DNA of 64,000 bases from contig NC_061508.1 in NCBI RefSeq assembly GCF_022539505.1, positions 89,817,276-89,881,275 on the forward strand, written 5' to 3'. Positions 35,406 through 48,120 of the stretch are shown here, piece by piece. The stretch's first letter is position 1; every line of letters starts with the position of its first letter. Made by a program: the position numbers and the translations under genes. The stretch comes from Lolium rigidum. Taxonomy: Eukaryota; Streptophyta; Magnoliopsida; Poales; Poaceae. Under the pieces are notes generated by a model. The model did no database searches. It worked only from the letters and a program-made list of their open reading frames with translations, and was not told the DNA's origin.

Positions 35406-35880
35406 ATGCATGGACATGACATATGAAATAGATCGGGCTTGTGGATGCGGGTGTCAGTGGAGTAGATCCAATGCATGGCCAAGACATGTGGTGAAGGAGC
35501 TAAGGTGTGGAGGAGGCCAACGGGGAAGTAGATCCGGTTCAATGGATGATGGTGGTGTTGGTGCAAATCGTGTGCATGGACATGAAAAACAGTCAAGGCT
35601 ACACTATGGAGGAGGGGGCCGTGGTGGAGAGGGGGATTTTTGATATGTGAGAATATTCGGGGGAAAGCGGTGAATGGGTTGGACGGGCGCGGTGGTGAAC
35701 CGAATCAGGTCGGTGGACTTGGGCGGCGGTGGAGCGGATCCGATGCGTGGACAAGAAAGGCGGTCAAGACTAGGCTATGGAGGAGGAGGCCGGCGGTAAA
35801 CCAGATCCAGTACGGTGGAGGGGTAGATTTTGGTGTATGAGAACCGAGAAGATTTGTGGGGAAGCGGCAAATGGGGCGAT
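35406..35880. repeat. Degenerate GGA-rich repeats, 2-3 units
   Basis: Two clear, diverged direct repeats of about 170 bp (roughly 35500-35685 and 35690-35880) share GGATCCGATGCGTGGAC / AGATCCGGTTCAATGGATG, GTCAAGRCTA...CTATGGAGGAG, GAGGGG.TAGATTTTTGRTRTGTGAGAA and GGGGAA.GCGG.(A)AATGGG. A weaker third unit starts near 35430. Open frames here follow the repeat and are not convincing genes. Confidence 0.55.
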
Positions 35881-38026
35881 ATATGTGATATAATTCTATT
35901 TACCAAATAGCTCTCTAACGTTAGTGTATTGGTGTTTCCGGACCAGGGGTAAAAGAGTAATTTTGTGTTGCTCAAAAGTTGAGCGCGGGATATTTGAATG
36001 GATGCGTAGGATGCTTCGGTGCACTGCCAAAATTTTGAGTTTGAAGCTACTAGTTTATCGAGAACAAGATTCCTGTAACCTAGGTTTCACTCACGTGGAA
36101 CTACTGACATATGGTTCCCACCTCACAGACTCAGATGCATGTGAACGTATCATTTCCAGCATAAATGATTTTTTTGGCCAATTCAACAAAACAATATTTA
36201 ATTTAAACTACAAGTGTGTGATAGACTGCCAACAAAAATCTGCAAACATCATTTTAAGCTACCAAGTAGTCATTATATCGTAGGTCCACTTATATTTTTT
36301 TTTGAAAGATTCAACTTCTTGGTATAAATGCTCATGAGAACAAATTCAACCCTGTTTTAAAAACAATCGAAGAAAATGAAGAAAAAAAATGAAAAACATG
36401 TGCAAGGGATCTTTAAAGTGCACTAGTTTCTATTAACACCAATTAACTTGAAATTTGACACCTTATCAAAAACTTGCTTCACAATATGGCGTCATGTGGA
36501 CTTCTTTTCTTCTCTAGGTACCTGGTAAACTAGTAACCCGTTAGCTCCACTTCTAGACCCTTCCAGACAACGAGGCACTGATGATGGCTGAATCATATAT
36601 TTCCAAGAGGTTTGAGGGAATGTAAATATTCCTGTGAAATCTACATATAGTTGAAAGAAGTCCTTCAAGAAACTTTTATATAATCAAATCCTACAAATTA
36701 AACAATCTACATGATTATCTGCAAGGATTTATACTCCTCAGATTATTATGAACACCCTTTGAATGAAAGAAGGCCTTACTAGTTATTTCCCATTTCCCAA
36801 TCCGCCTCAAAGAGAAAATCCATTCCTTACTAGCTTGCTGCAACTGTAAATGCTCTCAAATTATTTTGGAAGATGTTGAAGGAAAAAATCTATCCAAAAG
36901 GAGGAAAAGGTCTCTCCTCAGCTAGCTCACTGCCCAATTGCCCATCCCTATCCTTCTTTCTATCCAAACGTGAGAAAAGCACATCATTTGACACGAACAT
37001 CTCATGGTATGTACACTTACATGATGTTCCATCCATCAGACTTTGGCTGTACATGCATGCATACTTTGGTCGGCCATTTTGCCCAAGCTCCATCTCAAAT
37101 GCGCCCAAAAAGTTGATCTCTCCTCGTAAGAGCAAGCTAGGGGAAAGCAAGCATTTTTGTTGTGTCTCCTTTGTTTTTACATGGAGGTTAACCATTCCTT
37201 CTTTTATCGCTAACTACCAGGCAGATAAATTAATGTAACTTATGTTTGTAAGTTTGTCTCAACAAAAGTACTACTACATACCCAACTCCATCCAAGACCT
37301 TGTAGTGTCCTTTCTGTTTTCACTTTGTAGGGCATACATATACTAGCTTGGAATATGTGTCTAGCTTTAAATTGGGAAATGTTTAGGTTGAGCTGTATGC
37401 TTGCACAGAAAAGGGTACGTTGATATAGTAGAAACTTGACTGGAGCAGGAAAGATAGGTTGGAATTTTCCACATGCAGAAATGACATTAATGATATGAAC
37501 TGTATGCAGGCATGACATCGACAAGAACATCCAGTCGTCATCCTTCATTGCTACGTAGCCATTACAGAATTACAAAGAAAATATTGATTTAGAAATTGTT
37601 GCCTACTACTTGGCTGCATAATTGCATTACTGTGGAGTACACGCAACAAGATAACCAACATATTATAAGATAAAAATCGTCTGGTACTAGTTGAAGATAT
37701 GCTTAAGGAAGCAAAAGCTTGGACACGTACACAAACACGCGGTTTGCTCCATGAGTTAACGGTGTGATGATTGAGATAAGACATCACCTTACAAGTTACA
37801 AGCGATGGATCGATACTACTAACTAGCGATGTAGCGAGAGAAAAGAGCACTTCCACAACCCTAACAGTACTAAAAAAGACAACGACCACGACAACAACAC
37901 ATCAACACCCGCTCAGACAGGTAGACTGAGCATCTAACTATAACACTACTAGCAGTATAGTGTTTGCGCGCGCGCGCGTGTGGCACTGGCACCACGGCTT
38001 AACAGATCGATCAAGTGATAGGTTCG
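35881..38026. other. Intergenic region, no gene recognised
   Basis: AT-rich, mostly single-copy-looking DNA downstream of the WIP gene. Short open frames on both strands have no recognisable motif. The last 60 bp before the WIP stop contain an alternating GC/GT run (37966-37981). No clear polyadenylation signal could be assigned. Confidence 0.6.
37966..37981. repeat. Alternating GC/GT dinucleotide run
   Basis: GCGCGCGCGCGCGTGTG about 45-60 bp past the WIP stop codon, presumably in its 3' UTR. Alternating purine-pyrimidine tracts can adopt Z-DNA and are often length-variable. Confidence 0.8.
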
Positions 38027-40444
38027 TCACCGCAGCGCCGGCGAGGACCTGGCGTTGGCGGCGCCGCAGACGATGTCGTGCTCGATCTCGGAGACGGCAC
38101 CCTCGTCGTCGTCGTCGAAGCCGTCACCACCGGCGGCGCCGTTGCAGCCGAAGGCGCCGTGGCCGTGTCCAAAGGCCCGGGCGTGATCCTTGAGGGAGCG
38201 CTTGTGCTTGAACTCGGAGCCGCAGAGGCAGTACCAGAGCTTGCCGCAGTTCTTCTCATGGGTGCGCCAGTCACCCTTGACGGCGAAGGCCTTACCGCAG
38301 CGGCGGCAGAGGAAGGGCTTGAGGCCGTGCTTGCGCTTGTAGTGCGTCTGCAGGGTCCGGAAGTCCTTGAGCGGCTTGGCGCGCGGGTGGTCGATGTTGT
38401 TCCGGCACCCCGCCGCGCAGCAGTAGCACGGCAGCCGCAGCATCGCCGTCGGCTGGACACCACGCAGGGACTCCGGGCCCTTCCGGTACTGCGAACCGTG
38501 ACCCCACATGTGCATCTGCAAATGTCATTTGGTTAGACTATCAGCTTAAATTTAATTTGGACAGAGCGACTACTATTTAAGCAGAACATAAAGTTTATCA
38601 CGTGCAGATGATATCCTATGCTGAAGTTAAACATGTACTACTTCACATAATGCATTGTTTGGTGCTGCGGTAAGCAAATATATTGATATGCAAAGCCCTA
38701 GCTAGCCATTCTAATTCAATGCACTAACATGTGATGACTTATGATGGCTTGAGAGTATGTATATAGTTAAGTTTGGGATTGTAGCTTACACAGATGCATA
38801 CATGCCTGTGTGAGTCGAGTTGTGACCTATTTTTTTTGTTGAGAGGACGAGTTGTGACTTCCTTCATGCAGCAGTGATAATCAGTTTGCAAGCAGAGAGA
38901 GAAAGCTGCATATATGTGTTATGGAAATGAGGGCTCTAGTGATCTAGCGATCTGAGTAGATAGCTAGCTCTTGTGCTTGTGTGTTTGTGTACGTTGGTGC
39001 TGTTCTTCTTTAAAGAGCGCACAGCCAGAGTACCGGCACTGTTGGTGGCTACATGAAGAACACTGCAGATCGCTTGATGTTCTTGGGAGGAGTGTGCATG
39101 CATCAGGACACACAGTCATTTTTGCAGCAGATCGAGCCCATAATATCACAATCTTATGCTTCCAAAACATGGGAAAGCCTGTCCTGAAACAACCTATGCA
39201 TGCATGCAGGATGCAGCTAGGCAAATCTCATGAGCCATGAATCATGAGTAGTGGTCAGGGATTCAGGACTGGGGTGGGCTAGTACAAGGGCGAGTAGAAA
39301 GTAACCGATTGATTGATCAGTACTACTTCAGTAGGAGTACTACTAAGACAGAGAGATGTAACTAAACAAAGATAAAATCTTCCCTGGGATCTCCACTACA
39401 CACCACTCAAATGCATCCTCAAAAGCCAAACACACAAGAGAGAAAAGCATAAAGATGCATGCATGGGTAGTCAGCCGCAGCTCCTGGCATGCCAGTCTAG
39501 TTCAATCAAACAAAAAGTCAGCCACTGTGCATGCATGATCATATCTTCTCAGCTCAAGTCTATTTCATGAACCATTCTTTCATGGCAGGCATCTTACAAT
39601 CAACACATCATGAGCAATGATTAATGCAACAAATGTGGGCAAAAAACAGTATGTTGTCAAGATGTCAAGGAAGAACAATTCTGACCTGCATGTTGTTGTA
39701 TCGGTTGAATGTCTTGAAGCAAACGGGGCAGGAGAACTGGGTGGGGCCGATGAGGATCTGCGACGGCGTGGGGATCCAGTACTGCCCTTTGTTCAGCCTC
39801 CCGATCGGCGCCGTCGACGAGAACCCTAGCGGCACCTCCTCGTGCCCGCCCCCCAGCTTGCAATCTTCTTCCTCTTCCTCCTCCTCTTCCGCCGCCCGGC
39901 CCGAGAGCACAGACAGGAGGTCAGTTTCGGCGGCCGGCAGGCCGATGCTCAGAGCGACGGCGGCGTCGTCTGTCGACGTGCACCAGGCGGCCTCCACGTC
40001 CATCGGGTCATCGCAGCAGGACGGCACGCAGTTGAGGTCGGCGAAGAGCGGAGCGCGCGCGGGGCCCGTCGTCGAGCCCGCCGCCATCTCAGGCTGCAGG
40101 TGGTAGCAGCACTCGTCATCGTCGGAATCGGAGTCGGCGGCGTCGTGGTGGTGGACAGCGCTATGACGGGAGGTGGGGGTGGGCGTGAGGGAGAGGAGGG
40201 GGAGCGCCTCCCGGAGCGGAGGGGATGGAGGCGCTGTGCTGTAATGATGAGTGGGCTGCGCATGCGCCGCCAGCTGCTGCTGGAAGAAGGAAGGGTACTG
40301 GTGATATGGAGCGGCGGCGGCGGCAACGGCGGGGTAGAGGGCGGCGTAAGGTGGGAAAGGAGGAGGAAGGTGAGGCGTGGGCAAGGTGGAAGTGTTGTAG
40401 TAGTAGTATGGGTTCTTGAGGAAGCTCGTGTAGGGATCTTCCAT
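38027..40444 (-). CDS. WIP-family C2H2 zinc-finger transcription factor (WIP2/TT1-like)
   Basis: Two exons on the minus strand: 40444-39686 (253 codons) and 38515-38027 (162 codons plus stop), with a GT-AG intron of 1,170 bp in phase 0; total 415 residues. The protein should be a nuclear DNA-binding regulator. The N-terminus has the conserved [15 protein letters not shown] (res. 72-86), DLNCVP (136-141, fits the DLNxxP EAR repressor pattern), VALSIGLP (163-170) and a Glu run (186-193). WIP itself is at 223-225 in [14 protein letters not shown]. Finger 1 is C239-x2-C242-x12-H255-x3-H259 and spans the intron. Finger 3 has C323, C326, H339 and C343; the remaining fingers follow the WIP layout ([36 protein letters not shown]). 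In Arabidopsis the family includes TT1 and NTT (development, seed coat). Which orthologue this is cannot be decided here. All fingers are intact, so it is probably functional. Confidence 0.93.
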
Positions 40445-42940
40445 GGATGAATAGCTAGCTCGGCGTGGTTTCTTGCTCTGGCACTCGATCTCTTCCTAGT
40501 TTGCTTCTCTTCTTGGCTACTTGCTTGGGAGTGAGGTACTGAGGTGGGATGAGGTGAGGTGCCGTGGTTGGCAAGGGGTAGTTATAGTGAGAATGAGAAG
40601 TGTAGTAAGGAGGAGAGAGAGAGATACCAGCGTGCATATGGGGATAAAATTATGTGTAGAGGTATTGTTCTTCCGACGGTTGTATTCTGCTAGGGGGAAT
40701 CCTAAGCTTACCAGTTGAGAGTTTGAGACTTGAGATATCATGGTCATGGGGGACATGATGCATGTAATGATAGTCGTATAGTAGTATTGTCCAGGTGAAG
40801 GGCAGGGCTTCCTTCCGGTCATAAATTCTCAGTTACCTTCATGAGCTCACAGATACTCCATGCTTTCAAACTACTCCTGCATAACTTGATAATAAAGCAG
40901 CCTACCAACTTAAACAAAAACTAAAACAGTCTACAAAATGACCGATTTATATATTTTATTTGGCTATGAAAATATGTACTAAAGTACATAAGTGTTGTTC
41001 GTTTTGAAACAATAAACAGTATAATGTTACTGTATGGAGTACTTTAGTTTGTATAAGAATTTTCTTATTGATATTTGTAGGATTCTACAAATACTATAAT
41101 AGGGAAATATATGAGGGGATTGTGATGCCCATGCGAATGTTACATGATTTTTATTGCACCAAATTTGTGTCCTGCAACAAGAAAAACAAAGTGTCGTTTC
41201 CTGCACCAAAATCCACTCTCTACCATAGTGGGCACGGATCTCGAGAAATAAATGGATGGTGACGGAAACACCCACACTCATGCGTGGGTGTACAAAAGTA
41301 TTTTCGGAGGTTTAAGTGGATATATTTTCTAATGAAATATAATGTAAGAGTATCCTTCGGAAAATAACGTAGAATTCGTACAAATTAGACAACCACACAT
41401 ATGAATCCATTAGTGCCCCCTCTCGGAAAGGACATTTTTTTCCATTAGTGCAATGGAAGTATGAGAGAAACTTCAGTAGTACCAAATATCCAACCTTGTG
41501 GGATTCGGGTGGGCATAATAATTGCAATTTTGTATTTTATATTCCTACGCATTTAAACGATGTGAGTCAATGATGCCCATGTTTATGCATAATGGGGCAA
41601 AAACACATAATTCTCTGAATAGGGTGGATGTCAGATGGGGCTAATCGGTCATGGCCGAGGTGGATTGGTGCGTGGATCAAAGTGTGGTGGTGTCCCTGTT
41701 GGCCACGTGTAGCCTGTGGATGAGCCGATGAGGCACATGGACGATGGTAGTGGAATGTAAATATAGCTGGTTGTCGGGTGAGAGGATAAGGAGTTGGATG
41801 GGGAGGAGAGCTGGTTTGGACATGCATTTTAGTTTACATTTTAAAATGCCATAAATTTCCAAAACATAATACATGACATTCTTGGTTGTCACACAAAGTT
41901 TTGTGGAACAAATATATTTGTTTTCTACACATACAAAAAAAAAAGTATGCAAAGCTATCCGAAAACACCAAAAATTTTCTTTTCTACATAGGACAAAATA
42001 TTTCTATTTTGCAAAACTTTATGTGCGAACATATAATGTACACTAAGATATTTTTCACATATTGTTTAGAAATTTTGAAATACGTTTTCTTATTAGTGGG
42101 TGCATCTACTACTTTGAGCCAAAGTGGATTTGGGGTATTTACCTGTATATTTTTCTCGCTGCAGTGAAAGTGTAGGGCGTAGGCACGTAATGTGCATGGA
42201 GCGTGGACTTGTTCCGGCAGGGTCTCGGGCCCAAGACGGAAAATCAGCCCCGGCCGACTCACGGAGCTGCATAAACGAGAGCGAGCGTGCGTGCGCGCGC
42301 GCGAGATACTAGGAACCAGCCAAGAAACGGCCCGACGGACGGGACAAGGTATAGAGCCATGGACGCAAAATCAGAAGAGGAGCCAGGCATCATGAATCAA
42401 TTGTTAATTACTGAGCTTTTACGTCCAGACATTACATGGTTGATTGGATTACGGGGTGCGATCTGCTCGGGACGGGAGGCGCATGCAGGCGCGGCGGGGT
42501 TTCCACCGGCACCATCCTCGGGACTCCCCGCCGCGGTCGGGTCTGGCTCCGGCCGTCGTCGCCTGCCGTGTTGCGCGACTCTCTCGCGGAAGAGATATCC
42601 CAATTCTGCTAGTACCACCTGCCTCGTAGTTCGCCGTGTGGTAATCCCATGCACGCCCGGCCCACTACGGCCGCCCGCTTTTCACACGGAGCTTTCCCCG
42701 GCCGTGGTTGGTGTTGTACTGTTGTGCATGCAGGCGGCAGCTTGTTCGGGAGGAGGGAAGACCTATGGGGTGCTGTTTTTAGGATCCTCGTCTGGTAGAG
42801 AACAAGGTCCACGCGTGGTCAAACCTTTTTGGTCTTTGTCTTTCGACATTTTCTTTTTCTTTCAAACTAAAACTCTGTCGGTCTAGTAAACAGAAGACAT
42901 GCGACTAATCTGTGTGACCGTTGTAGCGCGCTAACGGAGC
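40445..42940. other. WIP upstream region and intergenic DNA
   Basis: Immediately upstream of the WIP ATG (minus sense) is a pyrimidine-rich leader. It includes a CT repeat (plus-strand GGAGAGAGAGAG, about 40610-40625) and an ATATGCACGC region. No TATA box can be placed with confidence. 41000-42150 is AT-rich with a short hairpin (ACACCCAC...GTGGGTGT at about 41268-41291). 42170-42830 is a GC-richer patch whose longest open frame (42287-42886) has no recognisable motif. No second gene is supported. Confidence 0.5.
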
Positions 42941-42943
42941 TAA

Positions 42944-43266
42944 GGGTATGTTTGATTAGCAGGATTTTTACAACATAGTACGTATAGGACAACTACCCGA
43001 CCAGTTGAATCCTACATGATCTGAAACCTAAGTACATGATGATAACGTTTCAAGTAGCAATTGACTCACGGGAAAAACAAGGGATTTGCAATGTGAGATT
43101 TGAGTGGATGAAAAAATTCCTCTAAAACATATTGCAATCATCATATAGGAAAAATATCATGTGTAACAATTCCAATCCTGCGAGACAAACAAGGCACGTA
43201 GGAAAAATTCCAAAAGATTATATCCTACAATATTTTATATGGCATTCTTTTGAATCAAACGAGCCC
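42944..43266. mobile_element. Tourist-type (PIF/Harbinger-derived) MITE, 323 bp
   Basis: The left end GGGTATGTTTGATTAGCAGGA pairs with the reverse-complemented right end GGGCTCGTTTGATTCAAAAGA (14 of 21 matches). TAA flanks both sides (42941-42943 and 43267-43269), the 3-bp duplication of this superfamily. It has no coding capacity. Confidence 0.8.
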
Positions 43267-44058
43267 TAAATATTTTTCTTCGGATTCTTTCTTTACGAAA
43301 GGAACGTCAAACCCCTTCTTTTACATCGATTAATGACTAATGCGTACTGTCAAAAGAAGAAGAGGAGGAAAAAGAAGAAAGGCTAATGTGAGCAACCAAT
43401 CTTTCTGGAATTCCTTGTTTCTTTGTTAAATACATTTAAGTGTTTGTGCGACCCTTGAGCTAGCCCAGCGATTAGCTTTCGGTCCTCAAAATTCTTCCAC
43501 AACACTTAGGGTTTGCGTGACGATGCAATACTATAGGTGCCATGGAAAGTACTCCCTACGTTCTGAAATATTGTACATCCTAGGCCTAAAATTTGTTGAA
43601 TTAGTCTACATTACTGTGACATATAACCATGAGCAAAAACATAATATAAAAAGATGGTGTGAAATATCATAACACATAGAACACTTTCAATATCCCAGAA
43701 AAAACAAAGTGAACAATTCCATGGAGAAGTTTCTTCACCATCCACATACCAATATGATGATTTTGAACAATAAACTCCAACACAGTAAAAGACAACCTTC
43801 CCTAACACTCTAACTATTAGTTCTTACCCTTATTCGTCGACGCTTTACGACACCCACATATACTTTTTTGTCTCATTGATCTTACACTCTCGGCGATCAT
43901 GTTCATTATTGCATGTCACGACCTGTGATTTGAGAATAAGAGCTTGGGGAATAAATGTTCTAAATTTTGTAACCGGTAACCTTTCTGTTGTTCAGGCGTT
44001 CATTAGTTTATTTGGTGTTTCTTGGATTTGTTACTTTGCTAAACCAAGCCTTGGTAAA
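43267..44058. other. Intergenic, with a possible Stowaway MITE end
   Basis: AGTACTCCCTACGTTCTGAAATATTG at about 43547-43572 resembles the terminus of a Stowaway MITE (CTCCCTCCGTTC...). No matching inverted end is visible in the next 500 bp, so it is at best a fragment. Nothing else recognised. Confidence 0.4.
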
Positions 44059-45425
44059 CGTTGGGAATATGTCCTAGAGGCAATCATGTATGATGTAATT
44101 TTCAATGTGTTCATAAATATAGTAAAGTCGTCCTTGTATGAACATCTTGTATGTATCATCGAATATGTGATTCAGTTGTGAATCTATGTATTCGTGTTGT
44201 TCATACTAGAATGACCTTAGTCGTCGAGGTTATGCTAGACACATGACTTAGACTAATTTGCAAGTCGGCATGTGACTTGATACCACTTGTCATGGGCCAA
44301 TCGGACATACACGGGAACAACTAAAATGTTCTGCGAGTTAGAATGGCCCATATTGAGAAGCAACAAGGAAGTTGTCATTTGGTTGTCTCAATCAATGGAA
44401 TCCTTAGACCAGAGGTGACCGGACGATCCAAGTTGTGGATTGGCCAACTTAGGTTCTATCTAACGCCGCTCCGTAACATGTCAGCCATAAAGGCAGAGTT
44501 TGGGGTGGATGAGAATCAAGCTACATGATGTGGATAACCAAGATGGAATTTTGCCCTTCCGACTCGAAAAGATATTCCTTGAGCCCTCTTGGATGATATG
44601 ATTCGGAAGCATGGTGATGCACAACTCGGTTAAGTGTTCACTGAGGTAGCTGACTAAGAGCGAGTTAGTCGATGAATCACATATCATGGATCGAGAAGAG
44701 AGTTGAGCTATTAAAGGTATGCCAATAAATAGTCTATAGTTTGAGAAGGTATACCGGGAGGAAAAAGGGACTGGGATGAAAAGTCATATTGGAAATGTTT
44801 GTCGCCATGACTCCATGGTACTTGGAAGTCGGCATGCTCTGCTAGGAGCTTCTACCATATGGTCGATTGAGAGTCGGACTCCAATCGTGTCTAAGTCTGC
44901 ACGAGTTTGTGGGGGTCACACACATAAAAGCACTAAGTGAGCCGAATTTGATCTGTCTAAGAAGTGAATCGGCTGGGTTGGACCTAAGCCGGATAGGGAC
45001 CAGGTCAGCGAGTTGGACTCTTGGTGATCAGATTAGAGTTCCAGTAAGTGGGCCGAAAGTGTTGTGAAGCTCACACTTACTCCCTATATACAGTGGGGCG
45101 TCGGATGCCCAAATGGCACAGTTAGGCCTCTCCCATGTGTTGGGAACCCTAGCGCTTCCATTCATACTAGATGCAGTACCGGACCTAGCTAGAAATCCAC
45201 CGTTGAAGCTCCTCCTCGTACGTGTGGATACAGGCAGAGATGTTGTATTTTTGCACTTCGATGATCATGGGATTGGATCAGATCGAGGACTGCACTGCAT
45301 TGATGGGCTTCACCAATTTCTGCACATGCGCATCTAGTGGTCATCCCTATGACCTTCTACCTTGGCTAGATCTTCGGAATAGCGCATAGGGAAATAGTTT
45401 TTATTTATTTCTATGTGGCCCTACA
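44059..45425 (+). repeat. Copia-type 5' LTR (BARE/Angela-like)
   Basis: It starts at about TTGGGAATATGTCCTAGAGGC (44060 on), close to the TGTTGGGAATATGCCCTAGAGGC start of Triticeae copia LTRs. It ends CCCTACA at 45425, one base before a tRNA-Met-type primer site. A possible promoter TATA (CCCTATATACAGTGGGG) lies at about 45081-45098. The first base pair reads CG rather than TG, so the exact edge is uncertain. The internal region begins but is cut at 45475 by element Z. Confidence 0.75.
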
Positions 45426-45426
45426 G

Positions 45427-45438
45427 TAGTATCATAGC
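45427..45438 (+). other. Copia primer binding site (initiator tRNA-Met type)
   Basis: TAGTATCATAGC against the consensus TGGTATCAGAGC, directly after the LTR end. This establishes a plus-strand 5' LTR rather than a 3' or solo LTR. A copy is at 52690-52701. Confidence 0.75.
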
Positions 45439-45474
45439 GATACCTTCGATTTTTAGGCCCGATCTAAGCATATG

Positions 45475-46998
45475 TGATTGATGGTCCCAAGCGCAGGAAA
45501 TCAATTGTAGTATTTTTCAATAAGAAATATGGTCGAACCCACGAGGAGTTGAAGGTATTGGTTAGCAGAATCGATAAGAAAACAATAATAATAAACCAAC
45601 AGTTTTGGTATTTTATGTGTATAGTTTTAATAAAAATAAAGTGCAGAAAGTAAATAGCAATTAAGTAAAAGCTCTCAATGAGGGAAAAACCCAATCCTCT
45701 ATGCAGCAAGAGGATAAGCTTAAGTTTGTGTGCTTATATGAGATGAAAGTTTCCGAGGGCGGCATGGATTTACTAGCATCTGACTTCCACACAACATGGT
45801 AAATTTTTTTTCAAGTTTTATTCAGTTAGGGATGGAGCCTAAATTAGGTGCAACCATAGATATGAGTAAACACAACGGTTATGATGGGTCCTAGAGCCAT
45901 TTTCATGAGCAAGTATAGAATCATTAAGACATAAATATCCCACCATAGAAATAAGATCATTGGTCCCGACATAAACCCCTCTAACGCAACTCATAGTATT
46001 GGAAAATAGTTTCTGCCAGTCCGCCCCTTCCAACACACATTCATTACATTAAAGTGCAGCCCTATGCGCCCATATAGGTGAAGTAATATGCAGTCGGTGT
46101 TCGCATAAAACCGTCATAGAACAACATAAACATAGAAAACTTGACCAAATACTCATTGCACATCATATAGAATCATAGTCAGATCATCGTATGCCCTCAA
46201 GAACGTGGGAAACTACTCACAAGTGTCAAACATGGTATGAACCAGAGGCATAATGATTACAACACAATCTAAATATATAATCTCCCCACCAAATAATGAC
46301 GAAGTACCAATCATAAACATGTAATAGCACTAAAAACAATATGCGGGATTCAATTCAACACAACCTATGAGGGAATGACTTCGATCTCGTAGATGGAGAT
46401 GGTGGTGATGATGGTGCTGGTGAAGATGTTTATGGAGATGCCTCCCCCAAAGCAAAGGTGGAGTGGTGATGTCGATGGCGTGGATTTTCCGTTCACCTGA
46501 GGCACCGGTGCGGCAGGATCTGCCCTCTCCTGGAGTAGGAGAGGACGCTCGCCTCCGTCGCCGCATCAATAAATTTCGGGAAAAATATGGCTTAGGTTTT
46601 TAGGCGAAACAGAGGCTCTGGTATAAAACGGGGCCCGAGACAATACCCGGGGTGCAAACGGGCCAGGGTGGCGTGCCCTACATGTCCTGGCGTGCCACCT
46701 TGTGCTGTTTAGCCCTCGTGGCTCCGCTCATGTGGTTCTTTCGCTCACGGTAATTCTTCGGGTGAAAAACTGATCAGGTATTTTTGTCTCAATTTTTAGA
46801 TGTCCAGAAAGCCCTGAAACAAATAAAATACGAAAAAGAGGTTTTCTGCCTCCCAGGAATTAAATACCAATGAAGGGGACATTGTAGGAAAGTCGCAGAA
46901 ATCAACTAAAAATGCATAAATTGTGGTGTATGATGGAAAATATCAATGAAAACTAAACATATGTGTGACAATAATGATGATGTAAAATGCACGTATCA
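45475..46998 (-). repeat. 3' LTR of Athila-like element Z, unit 1
   Basis: On the plus strand it starts TGATTGATGGTCCCAAGCG and ends ATGCACGTATCA. On the minus strand it starts TGATACGTGCAT, preceded by the polypurine run AGCTTGGGGAGT (46999-47010). It is inserted in the copia leader at 45474/45475. Contains no gene. Confidence 0.85.
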
Positions 46999-48120
46999 AC
47001 TCCCCAAGCTGAAACCTTTGATCGTCCCCGAGCAAATAAGCGAATATGTCATATCATGCATCAATGAGCTTATGGTTGATAAAATAAATACGAGCATTGC
47101 ATCATCAACTTATGCATAATAAATTATAATGTAAGATCTCTGAACCAAAAATCATACAAACATGGACTTCATAAAATAGAAATTCTAGCAATTACCTCTT
47201 ACCATTTGAACAAGACTAACCATTGCATGTTGGACACTAGAACAACGTTTCATGTGTGTCTATAAATATAGATCACTTCTATGCTTGGCTTTTTACCAGC
47301 TTTATTTCTCTTTTACTTTGACTTTATACTGAAGATAAACTCTCATAGAGCAACTAGTTAAAATAAGAGAAATTGTTAAATGACAAGAGGAGGATGAAGT
47401 TTGATGTTTACCAAACACTTTGCCATTTCTTGATGCGATCAGTTAATAGTCTTGCCCCCTAATAACAAGTATAAACATTATTCATGGATCTTTCAATCAT
47501 GTCATATGCTCTACATCCACCATTGTCTTTGACTTTTCATGGCTAACCGAATCCTCTGTTGCCGACCTTTTCATTCACAAGCTTGTCCTAGCATATGTAT
47601 TGATCCATGACAATTAGTTTACATGTTGATTACCAAGTAGCACAAGAGTATCTCATACCTCCTTGTCATCTCCTCTTACTACTATTTGTTCTTCAAGACC
47701 ACATCTCCAACATAACTTCAAGGTATTTTGTTTTTCTTATAATACTTAGTATTTCTTGCATGGATCTTTCCTTTGTTGCAAACCATGCTTACAAAATTCT
47801 ATGCTTGTCCAACATGTTCAAGTTAATTAAGTTCAAGATAAGATGTAATTGAAATTTCTAAATACGAGGAGCACATCTGCATGAGTGTTACCCATAAATC
47901 TCCACACAAAAGAACCATGGATGACACCATACTTCAAATTTCATTAAAAACCACTTGACCAAATATAGATGATAATGCTCTAAGAGCTTTCCAAACTATG
48001 AGAGACTTGATAACTACTAGATGAAAGCAAAAACCAAACTAAGATAAAGACTAAGAACGATATGATAAACTAAAAATCACAAAAGACTTGATATAACTCC
48101 ACCAAGCTTAGGCCCCCTTT
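46999..48120 (-). other. Element Z internal non-coding DNA next to the 3' LTR
   Basis: Between the polypurine tract and the Harbinger insertion. AT-rich; the 81-codon plus-strand frame at 47607-47852 (repeated at 49193) has no recognisable motif and is antisense to Z. I see no gene. Repeated as 48583-49696 and, diverged, as 54267-55376. Confidence 0.65.

Noticed and set aside
39842..40450. 202-codon plus-strand frame and other long frames opposite the WIP exons
   Set aside because: Shadows of the GC-rich WIP coding strand. The minus strand has conserved motifs and correct splice sites.
42287..42886. 199-codon open frame with Gly/Arg/Pro-rich sequence
   Set aside because: GC-rich stretch open in several frames on both strands, no motif, no codon-level signal or splice context. 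Likely chance.
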